Part shown: piece after piece, positions 42,954-54,970 of the stretch
Layout of the letters: each line of letters opens with the position of its first letter
How positions within the stretch are numbered: position 1 is the first letter of the stretch
Assembly: GCA_033239125.1 (NCBI GenBank)
Contig: BSWB01000002.1
Span: forward strand, 157,838,409 to 157,902,408
Direction of reading: 5' to 3'
DNA: 64,000 nucleotides
From: Fagopyrum homotropicum
Lineage: Eukaryota; Streptophyta; Magnoliopsida; Caryophyllales; Polygonaceae
Made by a program: the position numbers and the translations under genes
Notes under the pieces: model-generated
Seen by the model: only the letters and a program-made list of their open reading frames with translations
Database searches by the model: none
What the model was told of the DNA's origin: nothing

Positions 42954-44729
42954 TGTTCGCTCCAAAAGGTGTGTGCAAGCTTTAAATTTATAACTCAAGA
43001 ACTATGCTTAAAACAAGGATGCAAACCCGTAGTGTACGGGTCAATTGTAATAAAAAGCAAGAATTTCAGAGGTCGATCAAAGGGACTTAGGTGAAACCTA
43101 AACAAGTATAGGTTGTTTATGTATTTACTAACCACAAAAGCGATTAAAGCAATCAAAGATGATAATAAAGTCAATTAAAGAAAATATGCAATTCTAGGGA
43201 TTAAAGCATCTAGTTGTGGTTCCAACTCAAGATCTAAAGATAAAGCGGACAAAGCTGAGATTTTCCAAAGGAAAGGTGTTTCTAAAGTGGAATAGATTAC
43301 CGGGTAAGTCTCACTACTCACTATCCCAAACCAAAGCTCCTATTACCGGGTAAGTCTCAAGGTACTAAGAAAAGGAACAATAATCTCAAACCAACACACC
43401 AACTAAGGGAATAGAATCAACCTTTACCGGGTAAGTCTCAGGCTAACTCACAAAGATGGGATGAAGGCACACTCAAATCCCAATAAAGGATAAACCTTTA
43501 TTACCTGCACTTATGATCTTGGGTAAACAAACTAAGGAATCACCGGGTAAGTCTCATCCTAGGCTTGCATTGAACCAGGAAAGGTGTAATAAGAATAGGA
43601 TTTGGCAAACTCTAACACTTAACTCTCAATTTCAGATCAAAAGGTCACCTCGGTCAGAAAAATCCCACCCCAGCCGAGATGTTCATCGACTGAACGAGAT
43701 GTTCTAGGGTTAAGGATAAAGACTCGAGCTTTCAAGGTCCGACTGGGATTAAGATCACTCTATCATCGTCTTTCCCACAACTTTCAGCCAATCACCCTAA
43801 AATCGCACAAAGAAATTAGCCACTCATCATCATGAATGCAATAATCAAAAATATATGAGAAGGGAATGAATATTTGAACACAAAAACCTTAAGAACAAGG
43901 CTTCAATAACTGAATCAAATATCACACAAATAAGCGTTCCTTGGATCACAAATCCAACAAGAAAATCGAACAAAAGGGAATCTAAGAAAGTCTTACAAAT
44001 CCCTTCAAAAGCTATATCCGATCTATCAATCCTTCCTTGATTGATCTTCAATCTTCCTTCCTTCCTTCAAAGCTCCGGAAAAATCCCTTAATTGCTGGAT
44101 GCTCTCAACCTCTAAGCATGCCTCTAAGCATGCCTTCAACTTGTTGAAAATCAAACCCCTTATATAGGAGAATTATCTTCCAAAGATAAAATATCTTAAA
44201 AAGATAATTTCCTAATAAAATATATCCATATCTAAAAAATAGATCTCCCAAATATATGATCTTCCTTCCAGAAATCCAGCCCAAAAATATAAGATCTTTC
44301 CTTCCCAAAAAAAAAGATCTCAGCCAAATAAAATATATCTCGCCGCGTCAGGGTATTCGCCTCGGTCGAGACGCTCCTCAAGATCACCTCGGTCGAGATG
44401 GCAATGTAGCTAACCGAGGTGAATCTCAACTGAATGTGAAATCTCTTAAATCTGGTCCAAGGTAAATCTTCTTTGTTAATTCCAATCTTCCTGAGCTCCT
44501 CTTTAAGCTCCTGAATGTAGCTCCAATGACTCCTTAGCTCCTTAGCTCCATTTTGATCCAAAATGTTCCATTTTACATACGATTACAACAAAACTAGGTG
44601 TAGACCTCGATTCCCGCAAAGGTAGATGAAACGACAATATAATCACATAATATACATTCAAACATGTAGATTATTGAAGATAAAACGTCTAAACAAGTCC
44701 CAATATATAGACAATAATACATGCTATCA
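42954..44729 (-). repeat. 3' LTR of Athila-like element 2
   Basis: 1776 bp, TGTTCGCTCC to GCTATCA (minus). It has four ACCGGGTAAGTCTC motifs (near 43300, 43346, 43427, 43542) and the palindrome motif (near 44360-44420). Clearly diverged from the LTRs of the young element, so a different subfamily or older copy. Confidence 0.94.
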
Positions 44730-46448
44730 AAATACCCCATACTTGTCCCTTGCTTGTCCCTAAGCAAGTTCCAAATCTTAGATACAAGACAGAATAGATT
44801 ATAAGTCATAAAGATCAATGAAAAGTATTTCAAAACATTTTTGGTGGTGTGCTCCACTCATAGATCACTCGAAGAGAATGCTTCATGGCAAATAAAATCA
44901 AGACATGATCAAAACTATTTATAAATATAAGAAAGTTGTTCATCTTTACATAAAATCATAGAATGCATAATAAATCATAATCATCGAAATTAATCATGTA
45001 TAATCCAGTTTAAACAACCAAGTCAATCAACAAGTTCGAGGTCTCAAGGGCTTCCAAAAGAGAAAGTCAAGAAACGTGTGAGGGTTGGATGTATATAGGG
45101 AATGTGGTGCTAGAATCCGGGAAAAAGGATCTTCACTTCACTTTGCTTTGAACTTCAACATCTTCCACCAATAAGCTTTTCTTATTTTACTTTTCCTTTT
45201 TTTTACTTTACTTTTTGGGATGCAAGGACAGAGGTGCACAATAACCGAAGCCTGGGAGATCAGCAATCATCAATTTCTCGAGATGCCTCAAACCCTTGAT
45301 GCACATACCATGACCCGTTAGGAATATCGCTCAACCCGACTTTGGCAAGACACAAACACCCGGCTATGTGAATGGTGCCGAGTTACTCATCATAATGATT
45401 GACTTCCCCAAACCTATTTGTTTCTTTCTAACTTCCAGCCAACATTTCAACTTTTCTTTCCCTTGCTTTTCACTTTTTGCTTGCTTCCGAATTCCCGGAT
45501 AGGTAAAGGGAGGCAAATATGTATATGAGGGGCTAAGCATGATCAAGAAGAAGAAGAGAAGAGAATGAATTGCCTTAATCAACCAGGAAGAGAGTGATAG
45601 AATTCATCATGTGGTGTCAACCTTCAAATTCAACATAATTTGGATAAAAACAAAGTATTAAACACGCCAAAATGTCAAACAAAGCATGTTGAAACTTAAA
45701 CATATCATAAAACCTTTCAAGCATATAAAAATTTCAAAGTCAATCTGCAAACAAAAATCTTCACTGAGGTTATATCCAGAAAAGAAGCAAAAACATCGTT
45801 TCGAAAACTTTCTCAGTTAAAAAAAACCCTACCTCGGTTGAGGTGTTCTAAGCCAACCGAGGTGTTCATCCTTGTTTGGCCATGAACGTCCCGGTAGAGG
45901 TCATAAAATTTTTTTTCTGAACCAGTTTTTTGACGTTTTTCTCAATCAAATAACCTTTATGCATGCATGTAGTCCTAGATAAACACATAGAGCAAGATAA
46001 AACATAAATATCCAAACCAAAGTCATACAAGCATACACATAGTCAAATAAGATACATCCAAATACCCCATACTTGGGACACATTGTCCCAATGGGTCAAA
46101 ATAAGTCTAAGGACAGGATACTCACCGAACATAGCTAAACTGCAATAAGAAACAGCTCCCAGATAAGACCATCTCGTTTGGCGAAGCACATCTCGGTCGA
46201 GGTGTTCTGACAGCATCCAAGATATATCTCAGTCAAGCTCCATTTTCTCAACTTCTCGAATTTCTGTTCTTCCAATGTAGCTCCTCAAGAATCGCTTGGT
46301 TTAAGGTCACTAGCATCCAAGATATATCTCAGTCAAGCTTCGTTATCTCAAACTAGACTAGAAAGGGAAAAGAAAGTAATACCTTGGGTTGCCTTCCAAG
46401 AATCGCTTGGTTTAAGGTCACTAGCTGAACCAATCTCCATGGAATTAC
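44730..46448 (-). other. 3' noncoding region of Athila-like element 2
   Basis: Homologous to 30484-31943 of the young element. Polypurine tract (AAGTATGGGGTATTT in sense, about 44730-44743), an internal copy with the TGGGACA/TGTCCCA inverted repeat (46061-46095), and the post-pol hairpin CTTGG(A/G)...CCCAAG at 46383-46400. The env-position ORF is absent. Palindrome motifs recur at about 45832-45900 and 46180-46205. Confidence 0.75.
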
Positions 46449-47235
46449 TCAATGCACCTCGAATATCCTGGAGTGCTCATCACATCCATCATAAAACTCT
46501 TCCAAAAAGGTTCCGGTTCCTAATTTCACCGGCAAATGGTAAGATCTCCCACGTACAAGCTTGTACGGTTTTATTCTCACCGGAATCCTTCTAGCTTTCC
46601 TGCAATTCAATGGGACATAATCTAGCCTTGCGTCCCATCCTTTTTTGGATCGAAAAAACAGCTTCTCGAGAATCCTAATAGCTTCCTCATCTCCAGTTTG
46701 GGGATTGTACAAGGTCTTTGTCATGTGAATGACCCCATACTTGAACGAATAACACTTCATTGCAGTGGTGAAGCGCTTGCTAGCTCCACTCCTTTCAGTC
46801 CAAGGAGCATTTACTTTCAGCAAATTCAAGGGAGGTTTCATGTTGATCTTAGGAGGTTCTTTCGGAAGAGAACTCCAACTCCTCGGTGCATCCCTGAAGA
46901 AATCTAGAACTTTAAAGGGAGTAGGAGCAAGTACCTTATAAAGTTCTTCAAATAGCGGGACAAGTTTCATGTTAGGGTTATAATCCACACATGAAATCTC
47001 TCCCAACTCAGCTGATCTTTCTTCCACCTTGGCCACAGTCTCAGTAGTTTGGCCAAAGTTCTCTGCATCTTCCACTTCCAGTTCTACAGATTCTTCTTCC
47101 ATCTCGGCCGATCTCTCTTCCACCTCGGCCGATCTATCTTTCACCTCGGCCAAAGTCTCAACAGTTGGATCGAGATCTTCCACATCTTCCTCTTCCTCAA
47201 AAGCTTTAGGAGAAACTTCCGGTTCGATTGGAGGA
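46449..47235 (-). pseudogene. Glu-rich linker fused to an integrase remnant
   Basis: Open on the minus strand from about 47235 (no ATG at its start) to 46449, about 260 codons. The first part is acidic and repetitive (AEVEERSAEMEEESVELE), built on CTCGGCCGA-type palindromes; the second matches the late integrase core and tail (KYGVIHMTKTLYNPQTGDEE, ILEKLFFRSKKGWDARLD, YKLVRGRSYHLPVKLG). Catalytic aspartates of integrase are missing. It is a deletion product of a pol like that of the young element. Confidence 0.7.
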
Positions 47236-47323
47236 ATTCTTTAAACCTAAAGTACTTCCTTATGGTCCTCTTTCAGCTTAGCATAGGTTAAGGTGCTTTC
47301 CTTGAGCTCCTCCAACTTCTTCA

Positions 47324-47542
47324 TCATCTTCTCCAATTTTGATTCAAGCGAATCTTCAAGAGGTTGCTCATAAATCTTTCTACGGATATGCAGCTCATCC
47401 CATATCGCAAGCTCCTCCTTAATGGATCTTCTCTTTCCCTTTCATTTTCAAACCAATAGAAGGAATATTTCTCTTCCAAGTATTCATAATGGTCCGCCCT
47501 AACACTTTGTCTTGCTATCCAGGCCGGATCAAATGTAGTCAT
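47324..47542 (-). CDS. Small ORF after the primer site, unknown
   Basis: 72 codons starting MTTFDPAWIARQSVRADHYE on the minus strand, about 200 bases after the primer site, where gag normally starts. It shows no capsid-like motif and no similarity I recognise to the gag of the young element. It may be a leader peptide or a replaced gag start. Confidence 0.35.
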   Translation of the reverse strand: MTTFDPAWIARQSVRADHYEYLEEKYSFYWFENEREREDPLRRSLRYGMSCISVERFMSNLLKIRLNQNWRR

Positions 47543-47724
47543 CGAATATCCTGAAAACTATAAAACTCATAGGAAAACTTGTTCTTTGGCAAAACTCTGT
47601 TCCGTTGAGAACTTCGTATGTACCTAAGAACACAAATCTGCAAAAACACTCAAGTAGAATGGTTAATAGCAACAAGGGCAATTGCCCCAAAAGACAACCG
47701 CAACCGGCTTGGTCTAGACCAAGT

Positions 47725-47741
47725 CCCCGGCGACGGCGCCA
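47725..47741 (-). promoter_or_regulatory. Primer binding site, tRNA-Asp type
   Basis: On the minus strand TGGCGCCGTCGCCGGGG, one mismatch from the site of the young element, lies six bases from the LTR start at 47748. Confidence 0.9.
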
Positions 47742-48459
47742 AAAACTTGTTCGCTCCAAAAGGTGTGTACAAGCTTTGAATTTATAACCCAAGAAGTGTG
47801 CTTAAAACAAGGATTCGAACCCGCAGTGTACGAGTCAATTGTAAAAAAAAGCAAGAATTTCAAGGGTCGGTCACAAGGACTTAGGTGAAACCTAAGCAAG
47901 TATAGGATGTCTATGTATTTACTAACCACAAAAGCGATTAAAGCAATCAAAGATGATAATAAAGTCAATTAAAGGAAATATGCAATTCTAGGGATTAAAG
48001 CATCTAGTTGTGGTTCCAACTCAAGATCTAAAGATAAAGCGGACAAAGCTGAGATTTTGCAAAGGGAAGGTGTTTCTAAAGTGGAATAGATTACCGGGTA
48101 AGTCTCACTACTCACTATCCCAAACCAAAGCTCCTATTACCGAGTAAGTCTCAAGGTACTAAGGAAAGGAACTATAATCTCAAACCAAAACACCAACTAA
48201 GGGAAAAGAATCAACCTTTACCGGGTAAGTCTCAGGCTAACTCACAAAGATGGGATGAAGGCACACTCAAACCCCAATAAAGGATAAACCTTTATTACCT
48301 AGACTTAGGATCTTGGGTAAACAAACTAAGGAATCACCGGGTAAGTCTCATCCTAGGCTTGCATTGAACCAGAAAAGGTGTAATAAGAATAGGATTTGGC
48401 AAACTCTAACACTTAACTCTCAGTTTCAGATCAAAAGGTCACCTCGATTAGACAAATCC

Positions 48460-50172
48460 TGTAAGATCCTAGGTTTTTGCCTTCACCGCCCCTGCGGTGA
48501 AGAGGGCCGCCCCCACGGCCAGCCACCCCTGTGGCTGTGGGATCCACCCCTGCGGATCGTGCGACAGATCGCACCGATCTGTTTTTGTCATTTTATCTTT
48601 CTTCCATAGATAGAATATCCTATATTTTATCTTATGAGCCGGTTTCCTTATCTTTTACCTAAACCCTAGACGCCCTTCCTTCTTTTCCTCCCAGCCCATT
48701 CCTATATATTCTCTTCTTTCTCCCCTTTTTCCCGTTCCTTGCTATCGTCTTCAAACCCTAGAGAGCTACAGCCGTCCCTTGCCTCCTGCGACCCTGTTGA
48801 ACGTGTAAGTTCTTCATCCTTTTTTCCTCCTTACGTTCTTGTACTGCAACATGCTTCATTCCTTTCATTTTCTTCTTCTTCTTCTCTCCTTTTCTTCTCC
48901 AAGAATCAAGTTTGAACCTTGATTCTTGTTGGCTTCCCATTGTTGTTGTATCGTTGTTCTCAAGCTCTTCGGAGTTGAGTCTTGACGTGTTGGAGCCAAA
49001 GGTTCGAGTTTTGGTTGCCCTTGCTGCGAGTTTGTCGAAGAAGAAAGCCGACAACGCTTTCTGTCACGCCGCCGCCCCTGCGCCTCTGTTCAGTCGCCCC
49101 CGCGCCTCAGTCCAGCCGCCCCTGCGGTTTCCTCTGCTGTAACTCCTGTCTTTGGTGAGTTTCTTCCTTCATTCCATTCCTCGTTCCTTCCTTGGTTCCT
49201 TGTAGTTGTTCCTTGTTCCCTTGAGTTGTTGTAAGACTAAGGTTGAGCCCTTAGCATGTGTTGATCTCTTAGAGATCTTTGAGACTAGAAGTCATAGACT
49301 TCTAGCAACCGTTTCGTTCCTGATCCGTGTTGCTTGTTCGTACAGGCTTTCCTTGCTCCTTTCCTGAGGGAAACTGAGCTCTCTTGAGCATTCTTGAGTT
49401 GTTATTCTTGAGCTTTGAGTTACCTTCCTGTGAGGTAAGTCCATTGGACTTACTTAGCTTTATTCCGCGTATTAGTTGGATTGTATTGCCTTGTTTGTGA
49501 TGCTATCATGTTTATAACGGATAATTTGAAATAGGATTCACCCTTTGTTAACCTTAATTGGCCCAAGTGTATTATAACCGGGCGGTGACCACTTGTCTAG
49601 TACTCTAGGAAACTAGAATGTGCTCTTGCAACCCAGACCCATAGGTAACGAATAGTACTGATCTATTCCTATTGGTAGACGGAAGCGGAGGCAAGTTTCG
49701 GGAGATTCTCGTGTGACAAAAGATGTTGAATTAGTAATGGATAACCTTAATGAAAGATAATAACCGGTTGAGTGCAAGCATGTTATATGTTTATCTTATC
49801 TTATGTGTGTTTGTGTCTTTACACTCTTGCTTATACCTAGAATGTTAGCTAACGGTTTATACCGTCGTTGTAGATGTTCCGCAAGTTCAAGATGTTGCTA
49901 AGTGATCCGGATGGTGTGGTCAGCCGGGGTTCCCGCACATTATAGGACGGGATTGGGTTTATGTTTCTTTTGTTGTTTCCCTTTTGTTTTGAACCCGGCT
50001 GTGGAGTTTTGTGTTTTCTTTTGGTATAAACCTTTGGTTTTATATTGAGTTTTGTTTTCATTCGTTTGTGCCTTGTTGTAAGATCCGTTTTTTGTTGCTA
50101 CTCTGTGGGTCGGGACCCATTGTGCGGTCCTAGCCTGTAGCGCTTCGAGTTCCCAGAACTTGGGGTGTTACA
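48460..50172 (+). repeat. 5' LTR of chromovirus copy 3
   Basis: 1713 bp, TGTAAGATCC to GGGTGTTACA. Near its start is a cluster of GC-rich inverted repeats (48482-48582), somewhat decayed by C-to-T and G-to-A changes relative to the 3' LTR. The plant promoter-like stretch CTATATATT at about 48702 could drive transcription. Confidence 0.94.
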
Positions 50173-50175
50173 ATA

Positions 50176-50187
50176 TGGTATCAGAGC
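50176..50187 (+). promoter_or_regulatory. Primer binding site, initiator tRNA-Met
   Basis: TGGTATCAGAGC, three bases after the LTR, is complementary to the 3' end of plant initiator tRNA-Met. Confidence 0.93.
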
Positions 50188-50460
50188 TCTAGGTTGGCAA
50201 CAATGGCACTCGAAATCTTCTACAGGTCGGATGGATAAATAAATAGAACCCGTAAGGGGTCTAATATTTGCAAAAGGGGATTTTTGTTTTAAACCGTTGG
50301 TCTGGGATAGATGTACGGGCGACCACCACTACCTCCGCGGATCTCAGCATTGTAGTTTCTTATATGTGGCCTTTATATGTGTTTTTCTTGGATTTGTGCT
50401 TTAGCTGTAGCGTGGCCTTATATCTATATATATAGTCTTATATATTTATCCTTATAGCAG
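50188..50460 (+). other. Leader of chromovirus copy 3
   Basis: Untranslated leader between primer site and gag start; nothing further recognised. Confidence 0.5.
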
Positions 50461-51375
50461 ATGACGCGTACTAGAGCTACATCTGCTATAGGGCGAGGAA
50501 GGGGTCGACCACCTCTTCCACTTTCCGTTCGTAGACGAGAACGTGCAAAAGGACCTCCACTAGCTAGAGGTCGGGGCCAAGCCCCAATTGCTGATCCGCC
50601 TATTACTGAGGTGTTCGTAGAAGAAGTTGCTAAGAGAGGTGTTCCCAAAGCCGGGAACGAGACTATCAAGAAGTCTGGAGCACGAAGAGCACAAACGACT
50701 GAGTCCGGTCAAGTGACCATCGAAGTATCTACATATCGAGATTACGTGGAGAGTTGAAGAAGCTATCAAGACTGGAGGACCTGCACCAACACCGCCAATA
50801 CCCGTGAGAGTAGTTGAGAACGTTAGAGCTCAAGAGGGAGCAAGTTCAGAAGTTGAGCTTTGGTTAGACCACATGGATTCAATGTTGGAGTCAATAAGAA
50901 GTATGCTCAGGAAGCGACCGGATTTCAAAAGAGACCTTCAGGTAGAAGGCCTTACGAAGAGACAAAAGACTGGATCAGCTAGTGTTGGAGCTGGAGCATC
51001 AAGAATCGAGCATGTTCAGACGACAGGTCACTCTGGGATCCAGCAGACGATACGGAGTTCCAACAGAGGACGACAGTGCCATAACTGCAGAGTAGCTGGA
51101 CACATCCGAGCTGATTGCAAGAAGCCAGTAGTGACTTGCTTTTCTTGTGGCAAGCCCGGACATATAGCTACGTTTTTCCGTCAGGGCAAGGCGCTATCTC
51201 AGCAGGGTTCTTCATCTCCAGTGTTGATGGAGGAGGACAAAGATCTCAGTACCAGCAGCAGCAGCAGAGAGTTTCAGGTTCTGCCACTCCTTAGGGTTCC
51301 ACTCCTGGGTAAGGGAGAGGTAGAGGACGTGTTGGTGGATCTACAGACACCAGAAATGCACCAGCCAAAGTTTAT
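50461..51375 (+). pseudogene. Chromovirus copy 3 gag with capsid deleted
   Basis: ATG 50461 begins MTRTRATSAIGRGRGRPPLP, a basic Arg/Gly-rich start. A frameshift near 50750 is followed by PTPPIPVRVVE and LWLDHMDSMLE, the beginning of the capsid, which jumps straight to RKRPDFKRDLQVEGLTKRQKTG just before the knuckles: most of the capsid is missing. Knuckle 1 CHNCRVAGHIRADC is intact; knuckle 2 CFSCGKPGHIATFF has lost its final cysteine. In the frame that continues to protease, TAG 51292-51294 and TAA 51310-51312 replace glutamines. Confidence 0.85.
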
Positions 51376-52018
51376 GGGTTGAGGAGTGTTGTAGAGCCGA
51401 CAGCGCCAGCAGCTACAGGTACCATTCACATTAATGGTTTTCCTATCAGAGTTCTTTTCGATACTAGTGCTATGCATTCTTTTATATCTGATGCTTGCGT
51501 AGATAGAATGGCCTTAGTTACTGTAGAGGGTAGACCCTTCTTTATAGGATTACCCGATGGGGGTAAGATACGAGGTACGCGAGAGGTTTGCGATTGCCCT
51601 ATTAGATTGGGAGGTCGCGATTGGCAAACTAACTTCTTTGTCATGTACTTAGTACATGAAGAGGTTATTCTGGGCATGGATTGGACGGATCGACGTCGAG
51701 TAGTTCTGGACATCGGCAAGAGGACAGTGACAGTAACTACAGATGTTGGTCATGTTGAGATTTTCCGAGGATGGGATCTCGGGAAGACGGGTACCGTCAT
51801 TAGTGCAGTTCGAGCTGCAAGACTTATCAGTCAAGGATGTGAGGATTTTTGGTGTTATATCATTAAGGATAGTACTAGTCCAGCTTTGGAGGAGATTCCA
51901 ATAGCTTGCGAGTTTGTTGACGTCTTTAGAGAGCCATCAGGTTTACCTTCACCACGGAGTGTAGACTTTGGCATTGATCTAGAGCCCGGTACGAGACAGA
52001 TCTCTAAGGCCCTGTCGT
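51376..52018 (+). pseudogene. Chromovirus copy 3 protease, mutated active site
   Basis: Encodes FPIRVLFDTSAMHSFISDAC: the DTGA signature is DTSA (Gly to Ser), which should inactivate an aspartic protease. Then EEVILGMDW and the linker to RT. A one-base frameshift near 52012 throws the frame out just before MAPIEILELKK. Confidence 0.9.
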
Positions 52019-53281
52019 ATGGCGCCTATCGAGATACTTGAGTTGAAGAAGCATCTCGAGGAGTTAGCAGAGAAGGGCGTCATCCGCTCTAGTGTATCTC
52101 CTTGGGGCGCACCAGTTCTCTTCGTCAAGAAGAAAGACATGTCAATGAGGTTATGTATCAGCTACCGAGAGCTGAAAAAAGTGACGATCAAGAACAAGTA
52201 CCCTTTGCCCCGTATCGATGATCTTTTGGATCAGCTGCATGGAGCTTCAGTGTTTTCAAGGATCGATCTGAGATCCGGTTATCACCAGCTGAAGATGAGA
52301 GAGCAGGACGTAGCAAAGACAGCTTTTCGGACCAGGTATGGACACTACGAGTTTGTAGTGATGTCATTCGGGCTTACGAACGCACCCACGGTCTTCACGG
52401 AGTTGATGAACAACATCTTCATTGACTTTCTAGACCAGTTTGTAGTTGTCTTCATTGACGACATTCTGGTTTACTCTCGCAGTAAACAGGAGCATGCAAG
52501 ACACTTGAGGATTGTTCTTCAAGTCTTACAGGATAGAGAGCTTTACGCCAAGCTCTCTAAGTGCGAGTTTTGGATGTCTGAGGTAGCATTCCTTGGTCAC
52601 ATTGTTTCAGCCGAAGGGATCAAGGTAGATCCGAAAAAGATCGAGTCAGTAGCATCTTGGCCGCCACCTAAGAACATCAAGGAGGTCCACAACTTCTTAG
52701 GATTGGCGGGATACTACCGACGTTTTGTTGAGGGCTTTTCTGTTATCGCCCGACCGCTCACTTCCTTGCTGCGGAAGTCTACGAGGCTCGTATGGTCCGA
52801 GTCATGCCTGCAGAGCTTCGAGGAGCTGAAGAAGAGGTTGACCTCATCTCCTATCCTAGCTCAGCCAGAGGGCATTGAGGAATTTGTGGTTTACAGCGAC
52901 ACATCCAAGCTGGGTTTGGGATGTGTTCTGATGCAAAGAGGAAAGGTGATCGCTTATGCGTCTCGACAGTTGAAGACGTATGAGGAGAATTACCCTACCC
53001 CTGATCTTGAGTTAGCTGATGTTGTTCATGCTTTGAAGATTTGGAGACATTATCTATACAAAGCCACGTGTCAGATTTTCACAGACCATAAGAGTCTGAA
53101 GTACATATTCACTCAGCGGGAGTTGAATAACCGCCAGCGCAGATGGTTAGAGTTGATCAAGGACTTTGATCTTGAGATCTTATACCACCCGGGAAAGGCT
53201 AATGTGGTAGCAGATGCTCTCCGTAGGAAGACTTCCCGGGAGATGGCGATCGCTAGGCTGACAGCTCAGCCACAGTTATAG
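52019..53281 (+). pseudogene. Chromovirus copy 3 reverse transcriptase and RNase H
   Basis: 420 open codons covering RT (SPWGAPVLFVKKKD, SRIDLRSGYHQL, VFIDDILVYSR) and RNase H (VYSDTSKLGLGCVLMQ, FTDHKSLKYIF, NNRQRRWLELI, HPGKANVVADAL). RT and RNase H catalytic residues are intact, so this is the best preserved RT in the window. It ends at TAG 53279-53281 where copy 1 has Q of LQRDLAW. Confidence 0.92.
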
Positions 53282-54960
53282 CGAGATTTGGCATGGCTAG
53301 AGATGGATATCTACTTCCCAGATTCTGACAGCCAGTTGTCCACCTTGGAGGTAGTACCTTATCTGTTGGCCGAAATCCGACAGAAGCAGGAAAGTTTCCC
53401 AGCTTTGAGACAGATCCGAGACCGGATGTCTCGAGGGGAGGCACCACAGTTTGCAATTAGTACTGACGGATTTTTGAGACGCCAGGAGCATGTTTGTGTA
53501 CCGTCAGATCGAGAGTTGAGACAGAGGATCCTTCAGGAGGCTCACTCTTCACCTTACTCAGTACATCCTAGTGCGAGTAAGATGTATCAGGATATCAAAC
53601 GCTCTTTCTGGTAGGGAGGTCTGAAGCTAGATGTGGCGAGATATGTAGCTCAGTGAGCGACCTGTCAACAGGTCAAGATCGAGCATCACAAACCAGGAGG
53701 CGAGCTACACCCACTTCCCGTTCCTCATTGGAAGTGGGAAGATATCTCTATGGATTTTGTGACCGGTTTGAGACCGAGTCGAGGCTTTGATGCTATCTGG
53801 ATGATAGTAGATCGACTGACGAAGACCGCACGTTTCATTCCGATCAAAGAAATGTGGCCGGTGAGTCGATTGGCAAAGGAGTTCACGAGACAGATAGTTA
53901 GACTTCATGGGATACCTAGGACCATTGTCTCTGACAGAGACGGACGGTTCACTTCGAGGTTCTAGCAGCAAGTTCATGCCGCCCTAGGTACGAGTCTACA
54001 ATTCACGACAGCTTATCATCCTCAGACCGATGGTCAGTCCGAGCGGACCATCCATACTCTCGAGGATATGTTGAGAGCCTGCGTGTTAGACTGAGGACAT
54101 GTGTGGCCAGATCACCTTCCCTTAGTGGAGTTTTCGTACAACAATAGTTGTCACGCATCGATCAGGATGGCTCCTTATGAGGCTTTATACGGACAGAGAT
54201 GTCGTACACCGCTATGTTGGGATGAGTCTAGTAGTGCTAGCGGGGTAGCACCTGAGTAGATACAGGATGACATGGCTCGTGTAGCAGTGATCTGCGAGCG
54301 GATGTTAGCAGCGCAGAGTCGCCAGAAATCCTATGCAAATAAGAGGCGCAGACCTCTGGAGTTCAGAGTTGCAGCTCAGGTTTGGTTGAGAGTATCTCCG
54401 ACACGAGGCGTCAGACGTTTTGGTGTCAAGGGAAGCTGAGTCCCAGATATGTTGGACCGTTCGAGATTTTGGAGCGAGTAGGAGAGGCAGCATACAGACT
54501 TGCTTTGCCACCAAGACTCGAGGGTGTTCACCCAGCCTTCCATGTGTCTCAGCTTCGGGAGTATATACCAGACCCAAGACACATCGTCAGTCATGAGAAT
54601 CTAGTGATCGAGCCAGACCACACATTTGTTGAGCACCCTGTGGCTGTCTTAGAGCGTAGTACGAGACGCTTGCGTTCGAAGGACATCCCGATGTTGAAGA
54701 TTCAGTGGTCGATGCGAGGAGCTGATGAGGCGACTTGGGAGACAGTGGATTGTATCCAGAGGAACTATCCGGAGTTTTATGTTGGGCTGGATGCACCTTT
54801 AGCAGAGTCAGTTGTTTGGTTTTCTCTTGTTGCGTTGCTTACGCTTTTGTGTGACGTTTTGAGTTATGTGCCCCGAGTGGGAATATATGAGTTCAGTTTT
54901 GTTTCTGTTTGTGTTGTGCTTGTGAGCTTTTGCAAGTTTCGGGAAGAAACATCTTTTTAG
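53282..54960 (+). pseudogene. Chromovirus copy 3 integrase and chromodomain
   Basis: Zinc finger (HPSASKMYQDIKRSFW), core (MDFVTGL, VSDRDGRF, DGQSERT), KLSPRYVGPFEI, chromodomain-like tail (AVLERSTRRLRSKDIP, KIQW, EATWE). In-frame stops: TAG 53612 (expected W), TGA 53654 (expected C), TAG 53963 (W), TGA 54092 (W), TAG 54257 (Q), plus a one-base deletion near 54433. Confidence 0.9.
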
Positions 54961-54970
54961 GAGGATCTGA
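54959..54970 (+). promoter_or_regulatory. Polypurine tract of chromovirus copy 3
   Basis: AGGAGGATCTGA immediately precedes the 3' LTR. The same place in copy 2 (antisense) reads TCAGATCCCCT. Confidence 0.6.
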
